This document shows positions 32,580-38,532 of a stretch of DNA of 38,532 nucleotides, one piece after another. Position numbers and translations under genes: made by a program. Source of the DNA: an uncultured Prevotellaceae bacterium (lineage in GTDB: Bacteria; Bacteroidota; Bacteroidia; Bacteroidales; Bacteroidaceae). Numbering within the stretch: position 1 is the stretch's first letter; each line of letters begins with the position of its first letter. Location of the stretch: NCBI GenBank assembly GCA_900316265.1, contig ONCH01000021.1, positions 1 to 38,532 of the forward strand, read 5' to 3'. The notes beneath the pieces were generated by a model. The model had not been told where the DNA came from and did no database searches. It was given only the letters and a program-made list of their open reading frames with translations.

Positions 32580-32624
32580 TTCTTAAACTTCTTGAACTTC
32601 TTGAACTTCTTAAACTTCTTTATC
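32580..32624 (-). repeat. Five 9-base tandem units before glmM
   Basis: On the minus strand GTTTAAGAA / GTTCAAGAA units (five, the outermost degenerate, GATAAAGAA). The array fills the gap between the DUF4827 stop codon, which it overlaps, and the glmM ATG, from which it is 5 bases away. Confidence 0.85.
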
Positions 32625-33282
32625 TCTCCCTCTGATAGGTCAACTCGTAATAGTACGGCGTCACACTCGACGAAGCATCTGCAGTACCCTGTGAGTGGGG
32701 AACAATCAGACGCACCTTGGCTGTCTCCTCATCGGGATTTTCCGGACGACCAATCTTCACATAGTTTAGCGGAACAAGCCAGCCACCAGGAACCGATGCA
32801 GAACCGTGATAGCGATACATCATACCAGAAATGAACGAAGCCGTAATGGTTGTTCCCACGCGCTTTGTGCTCATCTTGTCAAGATACTGCGACACATCGA
32901 TACCCGTTCCTAATGACGACAGCGAAGCATGCACATCATTACGTACCACGATATCGCCCGTCTGGATGTTCTGCTCCATAAAGCGACACAGGATGTTCAC
33001 AGCCTTGTTCTCTTCTAATTTAGTACCGCAACCTTCGCGTATAATCTGCATGTAAACGCCGTTACGTGTAAAGCGCACAAACTGATTTTTCGCCAGAATG
33101 GTGGTATTACCCTGTGCCTCAAAAGTTGTCTGGTCAATTACCTCGATGCCCTGTTCTTCGATAAAGCGCTCAATGGCGTCCTGCTCTTTCTTCTTCATGT
33201 CCGAGTAGGTCTCATATTTCTCACAACCGGCCATCAAGATGACTGCCATCAGCAAGGCAATGATATAGGAATAACTCTTCAT
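32620..33282 (-). CDS. DUF4827 lipoprotein
   Basis: 220 residues from the ATG at 33282. The signal MKSYSYIIALLMAVILMAGC ends in a lipobox. The mature part (YSDMKKKEQDAIERFIEEQGI ... YMQIIREGCG) matches the DUF4827 family, related in layout to FKBP-like peptidyl-prolyl isomerase lipoproteins of Bacteroidales, though catalytic activity is unproven. The gene precedes glmM in the same transcript. Promoter of the common type upstream; the intergenic region is shared with the divergent small lipoprotein gene at 33426. Confidence 0.85.
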   Translation of the reverse strand: MKSYSYIIALLMAVILMAGCEKYETYSDMKKKEQDAIERFIEEQGIEVIDQTTFEAQGNTTILAKNQFVRFTRNGVYMQIIREGCGTKLEENKAVNILCRFMEQNIQTGDIVVRNDVHASLSSLGTGIDVSQYLDKMSTKRVGTTITASFISGMMYRYHGSASVPGGWLVPLNYVKIGRPENPDEETAKVRLIVPHSQGTADASSSVTPYYYELTYQRER

Positions 33283-33309
33283 CTTTCGTCTTCTTTTTAA
33301 ATTTGGGCA

Positions 33310-33341
33310 CAAAGGTACAAATAAGTACGCAAAACACCAAA
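33310..33341 (-). promoter_or_regulatory. Promoter of the DUF4827-glmM unit
   Basis: On the minus strand, TTTGG (33337-33341), 19 bases, TACCTTTG (33310-33317). The leader is about 20-25 bases. Confidence 0.8.
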
Positions 33342-33384
33342 CAAATAACACTTTTTACCACTTCTAAAGAAAATTCCAAATAGT

Positions 33385-33416
33385 TTTGGCTTTTTGCTCA
33401 CTTATTCGTACCTTTG
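33385..33416 (+). promoter_or_regulatory. Promoter of the small lipoprotein gene (near-leaderless)
   Basis: TTTGG (33385-33389), 19 bases, TACCTTTG (33409-33416); the ATG follows after 9 bases. Confidence 0.78.
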
Positions 33417-33425
33417 CACCCGCAA

Positions 33426-33710
33426 ATGAAGAAGTGGTTAGTTTTTATAATGGTAGTAGGTTGCCTCTGTTCTTGTGGTCATGGGCGCCAGCAGGAGGTA
33501 GAACGGTTCAGAATGAAGGTGCGTTCGCACTATCTGGAGAAGAAACTGGCGGAGGCTCAGCAGGAATTGGCTCGTACCGATAGCATCATGCAGAAGCGTG
33601 GTGTCGATGTTGATTCGACGCCAGGTTACATGGACTCGCTGGAGATGGCTGCCGACGTACAAGGCGCACAAATACGCTACATTCATAAGAAGCAGAAAGA
33701 CCTGCAATAA
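33426..33710 (+). CDS. Small lipoprotein, function unknown
   Basis: 94 residues from the ATG at 33426. The signal MKKWLVFIMVVGCLCSCG has a lipobox (LCSC). The rest is a charged helix, likely coiled coil (QEVERFRMKVRSHYLEKKLAEAQQEL), with no recognised domain. Located before the DUF1599 gene, which has its own promoter immediately after this stop codon. A real gene by its perfect promoter and lipobox; function not known. Confidence 0.78.
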   Translation: MKKWLVFIMVVGCLCSCGHGRQQEVERFRMKVRSHYLEKKLAEAQQELARTDSIMQKRGVDVDSTPGYMDSLEMAADVQGAQIRYIHKKQKDLQ

Positions 33711-33742
33711 TTTGGTCAATTCAGCAAAAATGTTTAATTTTG
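33711..33742 (+). promoter_or_regulatory. Promoter of the DUF1599 gene (near-leaderless)
   Basis: TTTGG (33711-33715) begins at the base after the upstream stop codon; 19 bases; TAATTTTG (33735-33742). The ATG follows after 9 bases. Confidence 0.8.
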
Positions 33743-33751
33743 CACCGAATT

Positions 33752-34303
33752 ATGGCTAATAACGAAGCAAAGACAAATAAAGAGTTCGAAGAGACGCTGA
33801 CAGAATGTCGCACGCTGTTCGAAAAGAAACTCCACGACTATGGGGCTTCGTGGCGCATCCTGCGTCCACAGTCGCTTACCGACCAGTTGTTCATCAAGGC
33901 TAAGCGCATCCGTTCGCTGGAAATCAAGAAAGAGTCGCTGGTGGGCGAAGGCATCCGTCCGGAGTTCATCGCCTTGATAAACTATGGCATCGTCGGACTG
34001 ATACAAATCTATCACGGTTTCAGCGATACCGTTGATATGGACAACGATGCAGCGATGGTGCTCTACGACAAATATGCCCATGAGGCGCTGGAACTGATGA
34101 AGCGCAAGAACCACGACTACGATGAAGCGTGGCGCGGCATGCGCGTCAGTTCGTACACCGACTTTATCCTGACCAAGATAGAACGCATCAAGGAGATTGA
34201 AAACCTAGGTGGCGAGACGCTGGTCAGCGAGGGCATCGACTCGAACTACATGGACATCATCAATTACGCCGTGTTCGGAGCAATCAAACTGAGGGAGAGT
34301 TAA
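33752..34303 (+). CDS. DUF1599 protein with duplicated domain
   Basis: 183 residues, cytoplasmic. Two similar halves can be seen: HDYGASWRILRPQSLTDQLFIKAKRIRSLE and HDYDEAWRGMRVSSYTDFILTKIERIKEIE, each followed by (V)SEGI...INYGIVGLIQI or INYAVFGAIKL. DUF1599 is also called nucleotide modification associated domain 1; a role in nucleotide metabolism has been proposed but not shown for this type. First gene of the DoxX-tpiA-SPOR-folE run. Its TAA is part of the 7-base tandem array. Confidence 0.88.
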   Translation: MANNEAKTNKEFEETLTECRTLFEKKLHDYGASWRILRPQSLTDQLFIKAKRIRSLEIKKESLVGEGIRPEFIALINYGIVGLIQIYHGFSDTVDMDNDAAMVLYDKYAHEALELMKRKNHDYDEAWRGMRVSSYTDFILTKIERIKEIENLGGETLVSEGIDSNYMDIINYAVFGAIKLRES

Positions 34304-34358
34304 GAGTTAAGGGTTAAGAGTTAAGAGTTAAGAATTAAGAGTTAAGAGTTAAGAGTTA
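34296..34358 (+). repeat. Nine 7-base tandem units before the DoxX-like gene
   Basis: Nine contiguous units of AGAGTTA, two with one or more changes (AGGGTTA, AGAATTA). The first unit includes the stop codon of the DUF1599 gene, and the last ends 4 bases before the next ATG, so the array is the whole intergenic gap. TAA recurs every 7 bases, closing all three frames. Confidence 0.95.
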
Positions 34359-34362
34359 AGAA

Positions 34363-35619
34363 ATGAGGAAGGTAGTAGTAAATATTGCGCGAATGGTGCT
34401 GGCGGTGGTCCTGATATTCTCAGGATTCGTCAAGGCCGTTGACCCGATGGGCACGCAGTATAAGCTGACCGACTATCTGACAGCAATGCGCCTGCAGATG
34501 CTGACACCCGACTTCCTGACCTTAGGAGCCTCCGTACTACTGTCTGCCGTAGAGTTTGGACTGGGTATCTGCCTGCTCTTTGGCATCCGAAAGACCATCT
34601 CGACGACAGTTACGCTGCTGATGCTGCTCTTACTGACGCCCCTGACACTATGGATTGCACTGGTTGACCCCGTTAGTGACTGCGGTTGCTTTGGCGACGC
34701 CCTCGTGCTCACCAATTGGCAAACGTTCGGCAAGAACATCGTACTGCTGGCAATGGCCTTAATCGTGTGGAAATGGCCTCACGACATTGTGCGCTTCATC
34801 TCCACGTCGAGTCAGTGGATAGCCACCAACTACTCCGCCATCTTCATTCTTGGCCTATCAGGATGGTCACTCTACGATCTACCCTACCTCGACTTCCGTC
34901 CCTACCACATCGGTACTGACCTGAAGACGGGCTGGCAGAAGATGATGAACGGCGAGGAGTCGCCTTATGCAGAGTTCTTCATTCAGCGCACAGAAGATGG
35001 CGAGGACATCACGGACTCTCTGCTGAGTCAAAAGGGGTACCTCTTCCTGCTCATAGCACCTCATGTGGAGAATGCCGATGACAGTCAGCTGGACCTTATC
35101 AACCAGATGTTTGAGTATGCGGAAGACTATGAATACCCCTTCTATGCCCTGACAGCCAGCGGAGAGAAAGGTATTGACCGTTGGCGCGACATAACGGGTG
35201 CTGAATATCCGTTCTGCCAGACTGACGAGACGACGCTACAGACCATCATTCGCAGCAATCCTGGTCTGGTACTGCTGAAAGACGGCGTCATCATTCGCAA
35301 GTGGAGCCGCAACAGTATCCCTGATGAATACGAGTTGACCGACCGTCTGGAGAAGCTGAAGATAGGCAAGATGCCGAAAGAGTCGATGTCTGAGAAGATA
35401 TTCATCATCGCCCTATGGTACATTCTGCCACTGCTGCTGCTCACCATTGCTGACCGCCTGTGGGCATGGACGAAATGGCTCAAGAGAAGAGAACAGTCAA
35501 ACAAGATATATCAACTTTTTAAACAGAAAACAAACAATGAGAAAGAAAATCGTAGCAGGCAACTGGAAAATGAACCTGAACCTGCAAGAGGGAGTGGCTC
35601 TGGCCAAGGAACTGAATGA
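34363..35619 (+). CDS. DoxX/MauE-like membrane protein (BT_3928-type)
   Basis: 418 residues. The N-terminal half has four membrane helices of the DoxX/MauE type ([25 protein letters not shown]) with the CGCFGD motif typical of proteins tied to thiol redox chemistry. A fifth helix follows, then a soluble domain (about 170-330) with a thioredoxin-like flavour ([12 protein letters not shown]), then a last helix near 350. Adjacent to tpiA as in Bacteroides. The C-terminal 28 residues (after KTNNEK) are read from the beginning of tpiA in another frame, an 83-base overlap, and look like a non-native tail. Confidence 0.85.
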   Translation: MRKVVVNIARMVLAVVLIFSGFVKAVDPMGTQYKLTDYLTAMRLQMLTPDFLTLGASVLLSAVEFGLGICLLFGIRKTISTTVTLLMLLLLTPLTLWIALVDPVSDCGCFGDALVLTNWQTFGKNIVLLAMALIVWKWPHDIVRFISTSSQWIATNYSAIFILGLSGWSLYDLPYLDFRPYHIGTDLKTGWQKMMNGEESPYAEFFIQRTEDGEDITDSLLSQKGYLFLLIAPHVENADDSQLDLINQMFEYAEDYEYPFYALTASGEKGIDRWRDITGAEYPFCQTDETTLQTIIRSNPGLVLLKDGVIIRKWSRNSIPDEYELTDRLEKLKIGKMPKESMSEKIFIIALWYILPLLLLTIADRLWAWTKWLKRREQSNKIYQLFKQKTNNEKENRSRQLENEPEPARGSGSGQGTE

Positions 35620-36298
35620 GGCTCTCGCAGCCGACAAACCCAACTGTGACGTTGTCATCTGCACACCGTTCATCCACCTGGCATCTGTTGCCAAGGAACT
35701 GAACCAGGACATCATCGGTCTGGGTGCTGAGAACTGCGCAGACAAGGAGAAGGGTGCTTTCACTGGTGAGGTAAGCGCTGAGATGGTAAAGAGCACTGGT
35801 GCTCAGTACGTTATTCTGGGTCACTCAGAGCGTCGTGAGTACTACAAGGAGACTCCTGAGATTCTGAAGGAGAAGGTGCTGCTGGCCCTGAAGAACGGTC
35901 TGAAGGTAATCTTCTGCATCGGTGAGTCACTGGCTGAGCGCGAGGCTAACAAGCAGAACGAGGTCGTAAAGGCTGAGCTCGAGGGTTCTGTCTTCAACCT
36001 CTCTGAGGAGGACTTCCGCAAGATCATCATCGCCTACGAGCCCATCTGGGCTATCGGTACTGGCAAGACCGCTACCGCTGAGCAGGCTGAGGAAATCCAC
36101 GCTTACATCCGTTCTATCGTAGCTGAGAAGTATGGTCAGGCTGTTGCTGAGGACACCAGCATCCTGTATGGTGGCTCTTGCAAGGCCTCTAACGCTCCTG
36201 AGCTGTTCGCCAAGGCTGACATCGACGGTGGTCTCATCGGCGGTGCTTCGCTGAAGTGCGCAGACTTCAAGGGCATTATCGACGCTTGGAAGAAGTAA
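35537..36298 (+). CDS. tpiA: Triosephosphate isomerase
   Basis: Interconverts dihydroxyacetone phosphate and glyceraldehyde-3-phosphate in glycolysis. AGNWKMN (catalytic Lys), ILGHSERR (catalytic His) and [14 protein letters not shown] (catalytic Glu) are present, with the phosphate loop GGSCKASN and GGASL. 253 residues, normal. The start at 35537 is fixed by [13 protein letters not shown] and an A-rich upstream context (CAGAAAACAAACA). It begins inside the DoxX-like gene and its stop abuts the ATG of the SPOR gene (TAAATG). Confidence 0.97.
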   Translation: MRKKIVAGNWKMNLNLQEGVALAKELNEALAADKPNCDVVICTPFIHLASVAKELNQDIIGLGAENCADKEKGAFTGEVSAEMVKSTGAQYVILGHSERREYYKETPEILKEKVLLALKNGLKVIFCIGESLAEREANKQNEVVKAELEGSVFNLSEEDFRKIIIAYEPIWAIGTGKTATAEQAEEIHAYIRSIVAEKYGQAVAEDTSILYGGSCKASNAPELFAKADIDGGLIGGASLKCADFKGIIDAWKK

Positions 36299-36889
36299 AT
36301 GAAACATTTCATCCAGATATTAGTACTGTGTATCGGCATCCCTATGGGTGCCGGTGCACAGACTTTTACCCAACGCCTGCAGAAACAACCATCTGCCGGA
36401 CAGGGCTCGGTAACCATTCACCAAAGCGACTCTATCGACAAGCTGGTAAACACCACTGTGCTGACAACAACAAAGAGTAGCACAACAACAAAAACCAGTA
36501 CCCCTAGCGCTACCAGTCATACTAGTGCTACTACCACTAGCAAGTCCACAGCCATCGCTACCGCCACACAACCTGTAGAGACGCCAGACACCACGAACCT
36601 TTCACAGAAAATGATACGCAATGGTCATAAGGTGATGGGATATCGCGTGCAGGCCTTTGCTGGTGGCAATTCGCGAAAGGACCGTCAGAAGGCGGAACAG
36701 ACGCGCAACAGCATTAAGAGTCACTACCCCAACGTACCCGTGTACGTACATTTCTATTCACCACGCTGGATTTGTCGCGTCGGCAACTACCGCACCTATG
36801 AGGAAGCCCACCAGATGCTGGTCAGCCTGCGCGAACTGGGCTTTGACCAGGCAACCATCGTGAAAGGAAAAATCACCGTAGCATACTAA
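36299..36889 (+). CDS. SPOR-domain protein, exported
   Basis: 196 residues. A signal peptide ([21 protein letters not shown]) is followed by a low-complexity Ser/Thr linker (about 55-95) and a C-terminal SPOR domain (about 118-193; [20 protein letters not shown] ... [18 protein letters not shown]). SPOR domains bind peptidoglycan stripped of stem peptides, often at division sites. It likely acts in the periplasm on the cell wall. Abuts tpiA and overlaps folE by one base (TAATG), so it is translated in a coupled series. Confidence 0.92.
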   Translation: MKHFIQILVLCIGIPMGAGAQTFTQRLQKQPSAGQGSVTIHQSDSIDKLVNTTVLTTTKSSTTTKTSTPSATSHTSATTTSKSTAIATATQPVETPDTTNLSQKMIRNGHKVMGYRVQAFAGGNSRKDRQKAEQTRNSIKSHYPNVPVYVHFYSPRWICRVGNYRTYEEAHQMLVSLRELGFDQATIVKGKITVAY

Positions 36890-37482
36890 TGTATCCAGAG
36901 AACGAAATATTCCGTGAGGGTCTCGACACGCTTGCCGAGCACTACAAAGAAATACTGACACTACTGGGCGAAGACCCCAGCCGTGAAGGACTCCAGAAAA
37001 CACCCATGCGCGTGGCCAAAGCCATGCAAGTACTGACACGCGGCTACGAGATGGATGCCCATCAGGTGTTGCGCGACGCCCTCTTCAAGGAAGACTATTC
37101 GCAGATGGTTATCGTCAAGGATATCGACTTCTTCTCACTCTGCGAACACCACATGCTGCCTTTCTATGGCAAGGTTCATGTGGCCTATATCCCTAACGGC
37201 TACATCACGGGACTTTCGAAGATAGCCCGCGTAGTCGATATCTACAGTCATCGTCTGCAAGTGCAGGAGCGCATGACACTCCAGATTAAGGAGTGCATCG
37301 AACAGACACTCCATCCCCTCGGCGTGATGGTTGTCGTAGAGGCTCGCCACATGTGTATGCAGATGCGTGGTGTGGAGAAGCAGAACAGCGTCACCACCAC
37401 CAGCGACTTCAGCGGTGCCTTCAATCAAGCCAAGACACGCCAGGAATTCATGAACTTGATTCACAATAACTCCAAACTTTAA
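36889..37482 (+). CDS. folE: GTP cyclohydrolase I
   Basis: Converts GTP to 7,8-dihydroneopterin triphosphate, the first step of folate synthesis. The zinc/substrate site CEHHMLPF (C85) and [14 protein letters not shown], together with RLQVQERMT, are diagnostic; 197 residues, normal. Last enzyme gene of the coupled run DoxX-tpiA-SPOR-folE; its ATG shares an A with the SPOR stop. Confidence 0.97.
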   Translation: MYPENEIFREGLDTLAEHYKEILTLLGEDPSREGLQKTPMRVAKAMQVLTRGYEMDAHQVLRDALFKEDYSQMVIVKDIDFFSLCEHHMLPFYGKVHVAYIPNGYITGLSKIARVVDIYSHRLQVQERMTLQIKECIEQTLHPLGVMVVVEARHMCMQMRGVEKQNSVTTTSDFSGAFNQAKTRQEFMNLIHNNSKL

Positions 37483-37521
37483 AAACTAACCCAAACTTCA
37501 AACCCCTAACTCCTATAGATT

Positions 37522-38097
37522 ATGGATCAGTTTAATAGTGACACCTACAAAAAACAAGGCATAGTGCAAGAGTTCTTTAATAGTTGCCTTGGCAAAATCG
37601 TAATTTTCTTGGGCGTACTCCTCTGCCTATACATCTTTGCGCTGATTACCGTTCCCTCTAAGGAACTCATGTTTACAGAGACACTTGACAATATCCATGA
37701 ATGTCTGCAGGAGAACGACAGCATCAAGGCCGACGAGATTGACGAGTTCATCAACAACATCTCACGTTCTTTCTCCATTGCAGATACGACAAGAACGAAT
37801 CCAGAAGTATTAAAGGCCTTCATGAAATATAACCGTCTGGAAGTGTACGACTATCCAGGATTTAAGACCATCCACGTCGTCAACAGCATGTATCCAGAGG
37901 GCCTTCGCATTGGCATTGGCCTCTTCCAGAATGTCATCTCCACACTTCACTATGGCGATTTGGTATTATCCAATGGAGCCGCCCGTGGCGACTACAACAA
38001 GAAGCTTACCTCTCCCATAGAAATGCCAGAAGACGATGAGGATTATGATGAAACGCACGTGGAGCCCTACCACTATGACGGTGATCCCGACAACTAA
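37522..38097 (+). CDS. Single-pass membrane protein, function unknown
   Basis: 191 residues. A short cytoplasmic N-terminus is followed by one membrane helix (CLGKIVIFLGVLLCLYIFALI, about 23-43) and an extracytoplasmic alpha-beta part (ELMFTETLDNIHECLQEND..., YPGFKTIHVVNSMYPEGLRIGIGLF). The tail is strongly acidic (PEDDEDYDETHVEPYHYDGDPDN). It resembles Bacteroidales DUF4359-like proteins only loosely, so no name is given. It follows folE by 39 bases and ends at a bidirectional terminator. Confidence 0.75.
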   Translation: MDQFNSDTYKKQGIVQEFFNSCLGKIVIFLGVLLCLYIFALITVPSKELMFTETLDNIHECLQENDSIKADEIDEFINNISRSFSIADTTRTNPEVLKAFMKYNRLEVYDYPGFKTIHVVNSMYPEGLRIGIGLFQNVISTLHYGDLVLSNGAARGDYNKKLTSPIEMPEDDEDYDETHVEPYHYDGDPDN

Positions 38098-38135
38098 AAG
38101 AACATGGTATAACAGATATAAAGTCCTATACAACA

Positions 38136-38169
38136 GATAAAAGGTGCTTCCGCGGAGGCACCTTTTATC
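38136..38169. terminator. Bidirectional terminator between membrane-protein and smalltalk genes
   Basis: A 34-base nearly perfect palindrome, GATAAAAGGTGC on the left and GCACCTTTTATC on the right around a GC-rich centre. The outer A and T runs give a U-tract in both directions. Confidence 0.88.
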
Positions 38170-38174
38170 TTTCA

Positions 38175-38291
38175 TCAGATGTCAAATGGACCGTGGCCCA
38201 TGCATGACGTGGTCGTGAGCGCCGTAATGGCGGCCGTGGCGGCTGCTACTATCACCTTCAACAGCACTTCCCAAAAACGTGAATTCTTCAT
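38175..38291 (-). CDS. Smalltalk protein (38 residues)
   Basis: Encodes a peptide starting MKNSRFWEVLLKVIVAA and ending TTSCMGHGPFDI: a short basic/aromatic N-terminus, one Ala/Thr/Val-rich hydrophobic helix and the TSCMG ending typical of the Bacteroidales smalltalk family. Members usually sit next to an HU-like DNA-binding protein gene and an N-acetylmuramoyl-alanine amidase gene. Here the HU-like gene is directly upstream, but the convergent terminator leaves no amidase downstream. Function is unknown. The start codon is preceded, after 3 bases, by an 8-base tandem array. Confidence 0.82.
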   Translation of the reverse strand: MKNSRFWEVLLKVIVAAATAAITALTTTSCMGHGPFDI

Positions 38292-38294
38292 ACC

Positions 38295-38350
38295 CTCTTA
38301 ACTTCTTAACTTCTCAACTTCTTAACTTCTCAACTTCTTAACTTCTTAAC
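38295..38350 (-). repeat. Seven 8-base tandem units before the smalltalk gene
   Basis: On the minus strand GTTAAGAA / GTTGAGAA units, seven copies, ending 3 bases before the ATG. The array occupies the whole space between the HU-gene terminator hairpin and the smalltalk start. Confidence 0.93.
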
Positions 38351-38352
38351 TC

Positions 38353-38383
38353 AAAAAGTGTCGCCCCGAAGGGCGCACTTTTT
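38353..38383 (-). terminator. Terminator of the HU-like gene
   Basis: AAAAAGTG-GCCC-TTCG-GGGC-CACTTTTT hairpin with a UUCG loop and T-run. It overlaps the TAA of the HU-like gene and lies just before the smalltalk leader array. Depending on read-through, it may set the smalltalk level. Confidence 0.8.
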
Positions 38384-38532
38384 AAGGTTCGGGCTCCTCC
38401 TTCTCCACGGTGTTCAGAGGCAACTCTTCGACTCGGCAACCCTGCAGGAACTGCTTCGACTTGTTGCCACCCGAGTCGGTGGTGCGCTCAGGCATGAAGA
38501 CGACGTGCAGACCCTTGACGTGCTCGGCGACG
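38382..38532 (-). CDS. HU-family DNA-binding protein, C-terminal part
   Basis: Runs off the right edge of the window; 50 codons are visible. The visible end (VKGLHVVFMPERTT, then KSKQFLQGCRVEELPL and an acidic tail VEKEEPEP) matches the last strands of the long HU-like proteins of Bacteroidales that neighbour smalltalk genes. Such proteins bind and bend DNA non-specifically. Identification rests on a short segment and on context. Confidence 0.65.
   Translation of the reverse strand, partial: VAEHVKGLHVVFMPERTTDSGGNKSKQFLQGCRVEELPLNTVEKEEPEP

Noticed and set aside
34296-34358. Tandem units considered as a CRISPR array
   Set aside because: Units are 7 bases and contiguous without spacers, and no cas gene is present.
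1-38532. Search for tRNA, rRNA, insertion sequences, integrases and attachment sites
   Set aside because: No cloverleaf-like, ribosomal RNA-like, transposase or integrase sequence was recognised by eye; a tRNA or covariance scan could not be run here.

Overview
The window looks like a chromosome segment of a Prevotellaceae bacterium (Prevotella, Segatella or Xylanibacter type, gut or rumen). The basis is Bacteroidota-type promoters (TTTGG, exactly 19 bases, TAnnTTTG) in front of many genes, A-rich translation starts, and Bacteroidales families such as a smalltalk small protein, DUF4827, DUF1599, a DoxX/BT_3928-like protein beside tpiA, LytTR plus LiaF-like proteins and a DUF349 coiled-coil protein. 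No rRNA, tRNA, phage, insertion sequence or CRISPR array was seen.

Regions. 1-3040 (minus): a secreted M6 metalloprotease, then a zinc-ribbon/flavin-oxidase-fold protein coupled to a cysteine hydrolase. 3137-4964 (minus): an ECF sigma factor between two small membrane proteins, with a CDP-alcohol phosphatidyltransferase. 5082-8803 (minus): one tight six-gene operon of acetyltransferases, cysteine-rich modules and an FeS-flavoprotein-like protein, with two domain fusions. 8888-13903: an outer-membrane barrel and LiaF-like gene divergent from a LytTR regulator, tyrosine phosphatase and metallopeptidase. 13871-16676: ZIP transporter, MBL-fold protein and alanine dehydrogenase. 16868-23267 (plus): GH5 glucanase, rmuC, GH36 alpha-galactosidase, MATE exporter. 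23292-24602: rsmA flanked by two small transcription units, one carrying an undescribed 30-residue peptide gene. 24835-31117 (plus): flippase-like protein, lipoprotein, pepD, a corA gene with a structured leader and leader peptide, DUF349 protein. 31192-33282 (minus): glmM and a DUF4827 lipoprotein. 33426-38097 (plus): small lipoprotein, DUF1599, DoxX-like, tpiA, SPOR, folE and a membrane protein, largely overlapping or abutting. 38175-38532 (minus): smalltalk gene and the 3' end of an HU-like gene.

Three signals stand out beyond ordinary gene content. First, tandem arrays of a GTTAAGA-like unit (7, 8 or 9 bases long) occupy the ribosome-entry position in front of three unrelated genes, each ending 3-5 bases before the ATG; a related 7-base array lies inside the protease gene, where a unit change would shift frame. 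Second, corA has a 160-base leader with an 11-codon acidic reading frame and a perfect 8-base complement to the segment just before the corA start. Third, rsmA is flanked by two small minus-strand units that share their predicted 5' end. Several promoters also place the predicted transcription start almost on the ATG, suggesting leaderless mRNAs.
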